DNA from: Platerodrilus igneus
Taxonomy: Eukaryota; Arthropoda; Insecta; Coleoptera; Lycidae
Length of the DNA stretch: 64,000 nucleotides
Direction of reading: 5' to 3'
Assembly: GCA_036346225.1 (NCBI GenBank)
Contig: JARFIW010000115.1
Location: 1,612,001 to 1,676,000, forward strand
Of the stretch, positions 1 through 10,912 are shown piece by piece. A program made the translations under genes and the position numbers. The notes beneath the pieces are model-generated. The model was not told where the DNA came from and did no database searches. It saw nothing but the letters and a program-made list of their open reading frames with translations. How positions within the stretch are numbered: position 1 is the stretch's first letter; each line of letters opens with the position of its first letter.

Positions 1-814
1 TCGCAACAATGGTAACTATCACAACAATTATAACATTCTGGACAATTGTAATAATTGTGACAAATATAGAAATTGTAACATTTGTAACAATTGCACCAGT
101 TGTAACAACTGTATCAATTACACCATTTGTAACAATTATGAGAATCATAACAGTTGCATCGATTATGGCGAATGTAACAATTGCAACAATTACAACCATG
201 TCAAGAATTGTTATAATTTCAGCGATTGCAATGTTACAACAATTGTAACAATTGTCAAGTCGTATCAATGGTTGAAATTGCCACAAGTTGAAATTACTAC
301 AATTGTTGAGGTTCTTGCAATCGTTGTAATTGTTGCAATTATAGTAACGGTTGCAATTGTTGAGTTTGTTGCGTTTGTGGCGTTTGCTACGATTGTTGCG
401 ATTACAGGGATTGTTGCAATTGTTATAATGGTTGCAATGGTTGCAATTGTCGCAATTATTGCAATTGTTGCAGTTGTTGTAATTGTTGCTATTGCCGCAA
501 TTGGTTCAATTATTACAATTGTTGCAAGTACTTCAATTGTTGCCATCGCAGCAATTGTTAAGTATGCGCTTTGTTGCATTTGTTGCAGCTGTTGCAATTG
601 ATTCAATTGTTGTAATCGTTGTAATTGTTGTTATTGCTGCAATTGTTGCAATTGTTGCAATTGTTACAAATGTTGCAATTGTAGCATTTATTGCAATTGA
701 TGCGATTGATAAAATTGTAGCGAGTGTAGCAATTGTTGCGATTGTTGCAAGTGTTGCAATGGTTGAAATTGTTACAATTGTTGTAATTGCGCAATTGTTG
801 CAATAGTTGCAATT
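1..814 (+). repeat. Left arm of large imperfect inverted repeat
   Basis: The reverse complement of this segment matches 2750-3590 position by position, beyond the shared 9-bp periodicity. Landmarks pair in mirror order: position 1 with about 3590, the CAACCATTGATACGA-type block near 270 with 3315, the GCGTTTGTGGCGTTTG block near 368 with about 3215, and the AATAGTTGC block near 802 with 2756. The arm is cut by the window start, so it may be longer. Both arms contain an internal switch of unit orientation, so the whole block was duplicated as one piece. Confidence 0.85.
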
Positions 815-826
815 GATGGAATTGCT

Positions 827-1358
827 GGAATTAGTGTATTTGATGCAATTGTGGCAATTGTTACAATTGCTGGATTGTGGCAGTTATTGCAATTGGTGCA
901 ATTGTTGCAATTGTTGCGATTATTGCAATTGTTACAATTATTGTAATTGTAATTGTTGAAAGTGTTGAATTGTTGCAATTGTTGCAATTGCTGCAATTGT
1001 TGCAATTGCTGCAATTGTTGCAATTGCTGCAATTGTTGCAATTATTGCAATTGTTGCAATTATTGCAATTGTTGTGGTAATGCAATAGTTGTTTCGTTGC
1101 AATTGTTGCTATTGCTGCAATTGTTGCAATTGATGCAATTGTTGCAACTATTGTAATTGTTGCAACTGTTGCAATAGTTGCAACGGTTGCAATAGTTGCA
1201 ATTGACGCAATTGCTGGAATTAGTGCATTTGATGCAATTGTGGCAATTGTTACAATTGCTGGATTGTGGCAGTTATTGCAATTGGTGCAATTGTTGCAAT
1301 TGTTGCGATTGTTGCAATTGTTACAATTATTGTAATTGTAATTGTTGAAAGTGTTGAA
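827..1358 (+). repeat. Direct duplication of 389 bp inside the 9-bp array
   Basis: The block starting GGAATTAGTG at 827 and ending GTTGAAAGTGTTGAA near 969 reappears at 1216-1358 with few substitutions, an offset of 389 bp. The duplicated ~140-bp stretch carries non-unit features (a GGATTGTGGCAG stretch and a GTAATTGTAATTG stretch), so this is real block duplication and not chance alignment of short units. Confidence 0.8.
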
Positions 1359-1399
1359 TGTGCTGCAATTGTTGCAATTGGTGCAATTGTTTCAATTAT

Positions 1400-1870
1400 T
1401 GCATTTGTTGTGTTGGTGCAATAGTTGTTTTGTTGCAATTGTTGCTATTGCTGCAATTGCTGCAATGGATGTAACTATTGCAACTATTAAAATTGTTGCA
1501 TTTGTTGCAATTGCAGCAATTGTTGCAATTGTTACAATTGTTGCAGTTGTTGCAATTACTGCAAGTGTTGCAATGGATGCAATTGTTGCGATTGTTGCGA
1601 TTGTTGCAATTGTCGCGATTTTGCAATTATTGTAACGGTTGCAACTGTTGCAATTATTACCACCTTTGCATCTGTTGCAATTGTTGCACTTGTTGCGATT
1701 GTCGTGATTGTTGCAATCGTTGCAACTGTTGCGATTGTTGTGATTGTTGCCACTCTCTGAACTGATACTGTTGCTGTAATTGTTACTAGTGTTACTATTG
1801 TTACTATTTTCAATATTGTTACCGCAGTCTAGTTATCACTATTGCTCCTACAGTTACTGTCGTTACTATG
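1400..1870 (+). repeat. Block duplicated at 3840-4720
   Basis: This block and 3840-4720 share the same order of landmarks: GGTGCAATAGTTGTT, then a TGTAACGG / GTAACGGG patch followed by TTACCACC, then TGTGATTGTTGCCACT, then an ACTGATACTGTTGC / TTGATACTGTTGC segment leading into the 230-bp repeat family. The second copy is longer through extra 9-bp units. This shows that the 9-bp array and the following 230-bp family have been amplified together. Confidence 0.65.
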
Positions 1871-2055
1871 AATACAATTGTCACAACTTTAACTAGTTTC
1901 GATTGTTAGCATTGATACTTTTGTAAGCTGACAATATTTCCTCTGTGATTCAACTGATACAACTTTTCCCACTGCTACTGTTGCTGCTGTTCCTACAGTT
2001 GTAGCAATTGCTACTAGTTTTCAGTGCTAGTGTTCTCCTGTTGTTACAATTGTAG
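1755..2055 (+). repeat. Isolated copy of the ~230-bp repeat family inside the 9-bp array
   Basis: The landmark CCTACAGTTACTGTCG, which recurs in 4700-5620, is found here at about 1847, flanked by the same TACCGCAGTCTAGTTATCAC upstream and ACTAGTTTC downstream sequences. It lies in the spacer between the inverted arms. It links the two families and suggests a common higher-order unit. Confidence 0.75.
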
Positions 2056-2749
2056 CAATTGTTAAAATTGTTCAATTACTGCGATTGTACGGCTGTTACA
2101 ATTGTTATAATTGTAACAATTGTTACAATCGGTAGACTTGTTGCAATTGGTACAATTGATGCAATTGGTAAATTGTCACACTTCTTGCGGTTGTTGCAAT
2201 TCCTGCAATTGTTGCAATTGTTACAATTGTTACTATTGATGCACTTGCTGCAATTGTTGCAATTGTTGCGATTGTTACAAATCTTGCAATTTGCGCAATT
2301 GCTACAGTCGTTGCAACTGTTACAATGGTTACCAAAATTATAACCGTGGCAATTGTTGTAGTTTCACAATTGTTGCAATTGCTACAATTGTTAAATTGTT
2401 GTAGTTGTTGCAAGTGCCGCAACTGATACAACTGTTGCAAGTGTTGCAGTTGTGGCAATTGTCATAACTGATAAATTGTTGCAAGTGCTGCAATTGTTAC
2501 AATCATTACAATTGTTACAATTGCGGGAAAGTTGCAATTGCTACAATTGTGGCAATTGATACAATGGTTACAAGGGATACAATTGTTGCAATTGCTACAA
2601 TGGTTGCAATTGCTGCAACTATAGCAATTGTAACAATTGTCACCATTGTAACAATTGGTACATTTGAAACAATTGTTACAAGCGTAACAAGTGTTGCAAC
2701 TGTACAATCGAAACAATAGCAACAGCTATTGCAATAGAAACAATTGTAA

Positions 2750-3590
2750 CAATGCAACTATTGCAACAATTGCAACAATTGCGACAATTGCGCAATTACA
2801 ACAATTGCAACAGTTGTAACAATTTTAACCATCTCAACCATTGCAACACTTGCAACAAGCACAACAATTGCTACACTCGCTACAATTTTGCCAATCTCAC
2901 CAATTGCAATAAATGTTACAATTGCAACATTTGTAACAGCTGCAACAATTACACAATTCAACAATAGCAACAATTGCAACAATTAAAACAGTTGAGTGAA
3001 TTGCAACAGTTGCAAGAAATGAAAGAATGCGCCAAACCAACAATTGCTGCGATGAGAACAATTGAAGTAATTGCAACAATTGTAATAATTGCACAAATTG
3101 CGGCAATTGCAACAATTGCAATAATTGCGACAATTGCAACCATTGCAACCATTACAACAATTGCAACAATCTCAGTAATCGCAACAATAGCAACAATCGT
3201 AACAAACGCCACAAACGCAACAAAACTCAACAATTGTAACAATTGCAACAATTGCAACCGCTACTACAATTGAAACGGTTACAACGATTGCAGCAATTGC
3301 AACAATTGTAGCAATTTCAACCATTGATACGATTTGATAATTGTTACAATTGTTGTAACCGTAGCAATCACTGAAATTATAACACTTATTGGCATGGTTG
3401 TAATTGTTGCAATTGTTACATTCGCCATAATCGATGCAACTGTTATAATTGTCATAATTATTACAAATGGTGTAATTGATACGGTTGTTACAATTGGTGC
3501 AATTGTTACAAATCTTATAATTGCTACAATTGTTAAATTATTACACTTGCTCCAAATGTTATAATTGTTGTTATAGTTGCGATTGCTGCA
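2750..3590 (-). repeat. Right arm of large imperfect inverted repeat
   Basis: This is the inverted copy of 1-814. It retains rare variants of the left arm, including the GCGAGTGTAGCAATTG-type block near 735 (complement near 2870-2885) and the CGCCATAATCGATGC block near 3424-3438 (complement near 160-175). The two arms are separated by about 1.9 kb, giving a potential stem of roughly 0.8 kb if the region were transcribed or extruded. Confidence 0.85.
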
Positions 3591-4590
3591 CTAGTTACAA
3601 TTGCTACAATTGTTGTTGTAACCATAGTAACCATTGTAATCCTTGTATCCATTGAAACCATTGCAACTCTTACAGACATTACAACCATTGCAAGCAATGT
3701 GACTAGTGTAACCATTGTATCCACTGTGCCATTGCAACCGTTGCAATTGGTGCAATTGCTGCAATTGTTGCAATTGTTGGAATTGCTGCAATTGCTCCAA
3801 TTGCTGCAATTGTTGCAATTGTTGCAATTGTTGCAATTATTGCGATTGTGGAGGTGGTGCAATAGTTGTTATTGTTGCAATTGATGCAATTGTTGCAGCT
3901 ATTGAAATTGTTGTACTCGTTGCAATAGTTGTTATTGTTGCAATTGGTACAATTGTTGCAGTTGCAATGGGGGCAATTGTCGCAATTGTTGCGATTGTTG
4001 CGATTGTTGCAATTGTTGCAACGTTTGCGATTATTGCAATTGTTGCGATTGTTGTGATTGCTGCGGTTGTTCCATTGTCGCAATTGTTGCAATTTTTGTA
4101 ACGGGTGCAACTGTTGCAATTACTACCACTTTTGCATTTGTTGCAATTGTTGGAATTATTGCAATTGCTGCAATAGTTGGAATTTTGTAATTGCGGCAAT
4201 TGATGCAATTGTCGCGATTGCTGTAATTGGTACAATTCTTGCAATTGTTAAATTGCTGCAATTGTAGCAGTTGTTGCGATCGCTGAGGGTGTTGAAATCG
4301 TTGCAACAGTTGCAACGATTGAAATTGTTGCAACGGCTGCATTTGTTGCAATTGTTGTCAATGCGGCAGTTGTTGCAATTGTTGCAATCGCGGCAGTTGT
4401 TGCAATTGTTATAATTCGTATAATTGTTGCAGTTGTAGCAATTGTTAAATTGTTGCAATTGTTACAATTACTGCAATTTGGAAATTGTTGCAATTGTTGC
4501 TATTGCTGAGATTGTTGCGAATGTTGCGATTGTTGCAATCGGTGCAATTGTTCCGATTGTTGCAATTATTGCATTTGTTGCAGCTGTTGT

Positions 4591-5825
4591 GATTGTTGCC
4601 ACTATCACTGAATTGATACTGTTGCTGTAATTGTTACTAGTGTTTATGCTCCTTTATTGTTACTACTTTCAATATTGTTACCGCAGTTTAACTGTCATAA
4701 TTGCTTGTACAGTTACTGTCGTTACTATGATTACAATTGTCACAGTTTTCACTAGTTTCTATTGTTAACATTGGTACTATTGCAAAGCTGACGATACTGC
4801 TACTGTGATTGAACTGATACAACTGTTCATTCTTCTACTATTGCTTTGATTGTTACAATTGCTACTAGTTTCTAGTGTTTATATACTCCTGTTGCAACTA
4901 TTCCCAATATTCTTACTTCATGTTAATTGTCATGATTGCTCCTACAGTTACTTTCGTTACTATGATTCCAATTGTACCAATTGTTACTGGTTTTTATTGC
5001 TAACATTGCTACTATTGAAAAACCAATTCTGCTACTGCGATTGAACTGATACAACTGTTCTTTGTTCTACTGTGCTGTAATTGTTACAATTGCTACTAGT
5101 TTCTACTGTTTATGTTGTCCTATTGTTACTAGTCTCAATATTGTTACCGCAGTCTAACTATTACAAACGCTCCTACAGTTACTGTCGCACTATGACTACA
5201 ATTGTTGCAATATTTTACTAGTTTCTGTTGTTTATATTGTTACTTTTGCCAGTGTGATTGAACCGATACAATTGCTCTTCCTTTTTATTGTTGCTGTAAT
5301 TGTTACTAGTGTTACAATTGTTACTATTTTCAATATTGTTACCACAGTCTAGTTATCACAATTGTTCCTACAGTTACTGTCGTTACTATGATTACAATTG
5401 TTACAACTTTTACCAGTTTCAATTGTTAGCATTGTTTCTTTTGAAAGCTGTGATTGACTTGATACAACTATTCCTACTGCTACTGTTGCTGCTACTGTTA
5501 CAATGGTAACATTTGTTACTAGATTCTAGTGTTAATGTTCTCCTGTTGCAGCTATTGTCAGTATTGTTACTGCAGTTCAACCGTTATAACTGCTCCTACA
5601 GTTATTGTCGTTACTATGATTGCAACTGTCATAATTATTACTAGTTTCTATTGTTGACGTTACTATTGCACCGCTGGTAAAATTGTTACTGTAATTCAAC
5701 TGTTAAAACTGTTTCTGTGTTACTGCTATTGCTATTTTTACTAGTTACTATTGTTAGTACTGTTACTATTACTGCCGCAACTATTTCTATTGCAACTACT
5801 AAAATAGCAGCCTTGTTTATTGGCG
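4591..5825 (+). repeat. Degenerate ~230-bp tandem repeat
   Basis: The landmark TACAGTTACTGTCGTTACTA recurs with variants at about 4708, 4943, 5174, 5369 and 5598, giving spacings of 235, 231, 195 and 229 bp. Each unit continues with an ACTAGTTTCTATTGTTA-type block, a GATTGAACTGATACAACTG-type block and a CTCCTGTTG-type block. It is rich in GTTACTATTG words and looks like a diverged derivative of the neighbouring 9-bp array. It decays into single-copy sequence around 5800. No gene is visible; short frames of 60-70 codons are consequences of the T-rich repeat. Confidence 0.8.
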
Positions 5826-6775
5826 CAAATGCCTAGTAGCTTAAGAGATAATCAAAGGTATAAGACAAAAGAAAATCAATGTTAATATATATTAAAATTT
5901 TACGTAAGCAATCTTGAACCACCCTCGTCTAAGCTACAGCTTTAATAACCTAAAATTACAACGTAAGCAACGCATCTTACCTATCGTAGTCAGCTTTACA
6001 ATAAAGCTTGGTGTTTCTCGTGTAACAGGAATGATTGAGAAGAACCCCACATACACAGCACGAGAGGCAATGTTCGTGCCAGCTTGCGTCTGTAACTCGC
6101 ATCAGGTACCGATCGTGGATTTTCTGGCCGCAACCCTCGCACATTTCGTAGTTTTTCTCACATTTTATTATGCTGGCATCTGCAACAAATGGGAACGTTT
6201 AGTTTCAACTGGGTTGTTTTGTATTATACTAAGGGAATGTCGAGCTTGAACGCTTTCATTTTAGAGCTGGATGATATAAATATGTTGTGTTTTAATTGGA
6301 ATTTTAGGGGGAGAGAAGGAAGGTAGGTATTTCAATTATAAGCTAGCTCAGTGTGCAATCTTTTAAATAAAAAGCGGTGGGTTCAAAAGTACACCAGTTG
6401 TGCCACTGGAAATTGTGAAGATGTGTCAAAATGACATCGAGTATGGTTTTTCACACGTACAGAAGCAAGGTTAGAAACAGGGATACAACTAGCAAACGTG
6501 TACCCTCTCTTAGCGCAACAGCTGCACAAGTAATAAGGCAGCACACTTTGGAGCATGAAGAAACAATTCAAAAGTAACCCATAAGATAACCAAAGACCAT
6601 ACAATTTATTTAAACAATGGAAATAAACGCGTTTTTTTGTTAACGTGAAGTATACCTAGATTTTTGAGGTATCGGCATAGCATCAAATGCTATCCCGGGT
6701 GCTGTATATGGTGCAAGTAAGTTTACACTAGTCAGAATTTTTTTAAAATGTCAGCTAAAGATGGAACAAAATTTT
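5826..6775. other. Single-copy spacer, no recognised gene
   Basis: No tandem period is visible and base composition is more balanced than in the flanking arrays. The longest open frame is 111 codons on the plus strand (5914-6249), with one strongly hydrophobic stretch in its C-terminal half. A 73-codon minus-strand frame lies at 6383-6604. I recognise neither, see no domain motif, and 111 codons is within chance expectation for this length. The segment could hold an exon or a decayed mobile element, but nothing visible supports either. Confidence 0.55.
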
Positions 6776-7084
6776 AAAGATTATCTTGAATTTTATCCAA
6801 TTCTAATAGATATTATCAAATTTTATCCAATGTGTATGATTTTATATAATCTGATTAAACCTTAACCGACTCTATCGAATTGTACTAAATTTTATCTAAT
6901 CCGATCGAACCTTATACTATTTCATCCAATGTTATCTAACACGATCCAACCTTAACCGATTTTATTCAATTTTACCCAATTTTATCCAGTTTTATCCGAT
7001 TTTATCCAATTTCATTCAATTTTATCCAATTGTAGCCAATTTTATCCAATTTTATCCAATTTTATCCAATTTTATCCAATTTTA

Positions 7085-7935
7085 TCCAATTCTTTAAATT
7101 TTATCCGATTTTATCCAATTTTATTCATTTTATCCAATTTTATCCAATTTTATCCAATTTTATCCAATTTTATCCAATTTTATCCAATTTTATCCAATTT
7201 TATCCAATTTTATCCAATTTTATCCAATTTTATCCAATTTTATCCAATTTTATCCAATTTTATCCAATTTTATCCAATTTTATCCAGTTTTATCCAATTT
7301 TATGCAATTTTATCCAATTTTATCTAATTTTATCCAATTTTATCCAATTTTATCCAATTTTATCCAATTTCTATCCAATTTTATTCAATTTTATCCAATT
7401 GTATCTAATTTTATCCAATCATATCCCACTTTAACCGATTTTATCCAACTTTACACAATTTTACCCAATTTTATCCAATTTCATCCAATTTTATCCAATT
7501 TTATACAATTTTATCCAATTTTATCCAATTCTATACAATTTTATCCGATTTTATCCAAAATTATCAAAGTTTATCTAATTTTAACCAATTTTACCCAATT
7601 TTATCCAATTGTATCTAATTTTATTCAACCCTATCCCACTTTAACCAATTTTATTCAATTTTACCCAATTTTATCCAATTCTATGCAACTTTAACCACTT
7701 TCATCCAATTTTATCCAATTTTATCAAATTTTATCCAATTTTATCCAATTCTTTAAATTTTATCCGATTTTATCCAATTTTATTCATTTTATCCAATTTT
7801 ATCCAATTTTATCCAATTTTATCCAATTTTATCCAATTTTATCCAATTTTATCCAATTTTATCCAATTTTATCCAATTTTATCCAATTTTATCCAATTTT
7901 ATCCAATTTTATCCAATTTTATCCAATTTTATAAA
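7085..7935 (+). repeat. 659-bp duplication in the 10-bp array
   Basis: The variant TCTTTAAATTTTATCCGATT occurs at 7091 and again at 7750. It is followed in both places by a TTCATTTTATCC variant and then a long pure run of the 10-bp unit. A shared pair of rare variants 659 bp apart indicates block duplication or unequal exchange. Confidence 0.7.
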
Positions 7936-9040
7936 ATTTTATCTAATCCTATGCAACCTTATTCGATTTTATCGAATTTTATTCAATCCGATCCAACCTC
8001 AACCGACTTTATCCACTTTTATCCAATTACATCCAATTTCACTTAATTCGATCCGACCTTACTCTATCTTATCCAATTTTATCTAATTTTATCGAACCTT
8101 ATCCCACTTTAACAGATTTTATACAATTTTACCCCATTTTATACAATTTTATTCAATTTTATGCAATTTTACCCAATTTTATCTAATTATATTCAATTTT
8201 ATCTAATTCTATGTAACCTTATTCGATTTAATCCAATATAACTAATGTTATCCAACCTTTTTTTATTTTATTTAATTTTATACAACCCTATCCCTCCTTA
8301 ATAGGTTTTATTTAATTTTACCCAATTTTATTCAATTTTATCCAATTTTATCCAATTTTATTCAATTTTATCCAATTTTATCCAATTTTATCCAATTTTA
8401 TCCAATTTTATCCAATTTTATCCAATGTTACCCAATTTTATTCAATTTTATCCAATTTTATCTAATTTTAACCAATTTTATACAATTTTATTCAATTGTA
8501 TTCAATTTGATTTAATTTCATTTAATTTTATCCAATTTTATCCAATTTTATCAAATTTTATTTAATTTTACCCAATTTTATCCAATTTTATTCATTTTTA
8601 TTCAATTTAATCCAATTTTATCTAATTTTACTCAATTTTATCCAATTTTTTACAATTGTATCTAATTTTATCTAACTCTATCCCACTTTAACCGATTTTA
8701 TCCAATTTTATCCATTTTTATCCAATTTTATCTTATTTTATGAAATTTTATCTAATCCTATCCAACCTTATTCAATTTAATTAGATTCTATCCGATTTTA
8801 TCCAATCCGAACCTACGTAGCTTATACAAGTGCTTCTAACCTTAACCGTTTTCATTCAATTTATGAAATCTTATCCAACCCTTTGACTTTAAACAATTTT
8901 ATCCAATTGTATATAATTTCATCTAATCCTACGCAAGCTTATTCGATTTAATCCAATTTTATCCAATTTTACCTAATATTATCCAACCTTATTCGATTTT
9001 ATCTAAATTTAATCGATCCGATCCAACCTTAACCGACTTT

Positions 9041-10908
9041 ATCCATTTTTATCCATTTGCATACAATTTCAACTAATTCGATCCAACCTTTTATTCAATC
9101 TTATCCAATTGTTTCTAATTTTATTCAACCCTAGATCACCTTAACCAATTTTATCCAACCCTAAATCTTATCTAATCCGATCGAACCTTATTCTATTTCA
9201 TCCAATTTTATCTAACTATATTTAATTTTATCCACTGCGATTCGATCTTAATCGATTTTATACAATTTTATCAAATTTTATTCAGTTTTATACAATTTTT
9301 CCAATTTTATCCAATTTTATCCAATTTTATCCAATTTTATCCAATTTTATCCAATTTTATCCAATTTTATCCAATTTTATCCAATTTTGTCTAATTTTTT
9401 TCAATTTTATCCAATTGTATTTAATTTGATTTAATTTCATTTAATTTTATCTAATTTTAGCCAATTTTACCCAATGATATCCAATTTTACTCAATTTTAT
9501 TCAATTTTATCCAATTTTATTCAATTTTATCCAATTTTATCCAATTTTATCCAATTTTATCCAATTTTATCCAATTTTATCCAATTTTGTCTAATTTTTT
9601 TCAATTTTATCCAATTGTATTTAATTTGATTTAATTTCATTTAATTTTATCTAATTTTAGCCAATTTTACCCAATGATATCCAATTTTACTCAATTTTAT
9701 TCAATTTTATTCAATTTTATTCAATTTTATTCAATTTTATCCAAATTTAACCAATGTTGTCCAACTTTATCCAATTTTCGCTACTGTTATCCAATTTTAT
9801 TCAATTTATCCGATTTTATACGATTTTATCCAATTTTATTCAGTTTTATACAATTTTATCCAATTTTATGCAATTTTATCCAATTTTATCCAATTTTATC
9901 CAATTTTATCCAATTTTATCCAATTTTATCCAATTTTATCCAATTTTATCCAATATTATCCAATTTTATTCAATTTGATCCAATTTCATTTAATTTTATT
10001 CAATTTTAACCAATTTACCCAATTATATCCAATTTTATTCAATTTTATTTAATTTTACCTAATATTATCCAACCTTATTCGATTTTATTTAAATTTAATC
10101 GATCCGTTCCAACCTTAACCGATTTTATTCAATTTTATTCAATCCGATCCAACCTTAACCGACTTTATCCATTTTTATCCATTTGCATACAATTTCAACT
10201 AATTCGATCTAACCTTTTATTCAATCTTATCCAATTGTTTCTAATTTTATTCAACCCTAGATCACCTTAACCAATTTTATCCAACCCTAAATCTTATCTA
10301 ATCCGATCGAACCTTATTCTATTTCATCCAATTTTATCTAACTATATTTAATTTTATCCACTGCGATTCGATCTTAATCGATTTTATACAATTTTATCAA
10401 ATTTTATTCAGTTTTATACAATTTTTTCCAATTTTATCCAATTTTATCCAATTTTATCCAATTTTATCCAATTTTATCCAATTTTATCCAATTTTATCCA
10501 ATTTTATCCAATTTTGTCTAATTTTTTTCAATTTTATCCAATTGTATTTAATTTGATTTAATTTCATTTAATTTTATCTAATTTTAGCCAATTTTACCCA
10601 ATGATATCCAATTTTACTCAATTTTATTCAATTTTATTCAATTTTATTCAATTTTATCCAATTGTATCCAATTTTATCCAAATTTAACCAATGTTGTCCA
10701 ATTTTATCCAATTTTCGCTACTGTTATCCAATTTTATTCAATTTATCCGATTTTATACGATTTTATCCAATTTTATTCAGTTTTATACAATTTTATCCAA
10801 TTTTATGCAATTTTATCCAATTTTATCCAATTTTATCCAATTTTATCCAATATTATCCAATTTTATTCAATTTGATCCAATTTCATTAAATTATATCCAA
10901 TTTTAGCC
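9041..10908 (+). repeat. Duplicated ~0.93-1.13 kb block in the 10-bp array
   Basis: The block beginning ATCCATTTTTATCCATTTGC at 9041 recurs at 10167 (offset 1126), including CCCTAGATCACCTTAACC and CTGCGATTCGATCTTAATCG landmarks. The AATTTTGTCTAATTTTTTTC landmark appears at about 9381, 9581 and 10508. The CCAAATTTAACCAATGTTGT landmark appears at 9741 and 10678 (offset 937). The two offsets differ by about one 200-bp sub-block, which is present twice in the first copy and once in the second. Confidence 0.85.
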
Positions 10909-10912
10909 AATT

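Larger units (their letters stand above)
1..4590. repeat. 9-bp tandem array (GTTGCAATT family) with orientation switches
   Basis: The stretch is built from imperfect copies of a 9-bp unit close to GTTGCAATT, with common variants such as GTTACAATT and GCTGCAATT. The unit reads as GTTGCAATT in about 265-2610 and from 3330 onward. It reads as the complement, AATTGCAAC, in 1-260 and about 2640-3325, with a short mixed patch near 3600-3720. Because 9 is a multiple of 3 and the unit has no stop in any frame, all six frames stay open for long distances. They translate to tripeptide runs (VAI, LQL, CNC and their complements), so these frames are not evidence of genes. Copies diverge enough that individual positions can be traced between duplicated blocks. 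It is an ordinary minisatellite by structure; its function is unknown. Confidence 0.93.
6776..10912 (+). repeat. 10-bp tandem array (AATTTTATCC)
   Basis: The unit AATTTTATCC is repeated about 400 times. Near-perfect runs lie at about 7040-7090, 7135-7285, 7800-7930, 9300-9385, 9530-9580, 9885-9950 and 10430-10505, separated by mutated stretches. The plus strand of the unit contains no G, giving an extreme strand bias. With a 10-bp unit and no stop codon in the plus orientation, all three plus frames give the same decapeptide (NFIQFYPILS in rotation). The frames at 7302-7694, 9674-10009 and 10662-10889 are therefore artefacts. The minus strand contains TAA in every frame. The array abuts the next satellite at 10913 without a spacer. 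Confidence 0.95.

Noticed and set aside
1..4630. Possible silk-like or cysteine-asparagine repeat proteins (CNCCNCC, VAIVAI)
   Set aside because: All six frames are open because of the 9-bp unit; no frame is favoured.
5914..6249. 111-codon plus-strand frame as a gene
   Set aside because: No recognised domain or homologous motif, and it is of chance length in about 1 kb of mixed-composition DNA. Kept only as a note in the spacer entry.
7302..10906. Plus-strand frames repeating NFIQFYPILS
   Set aside because: The 10-bp unit has no stop and gives the same decapeptide in all three plus frames. Frames overlap in different phases (9674-10009 and 9754-9978).
6776..10912. CRISPR-like or telomere-like interpretation of the short repeats
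   Set aside because: The units are head-to-tail without unique spacers, so this is not CRISPR. AATTTTATCC does not match known telomere repeats such as TTAGG or TTAGGG, and the array is internal.
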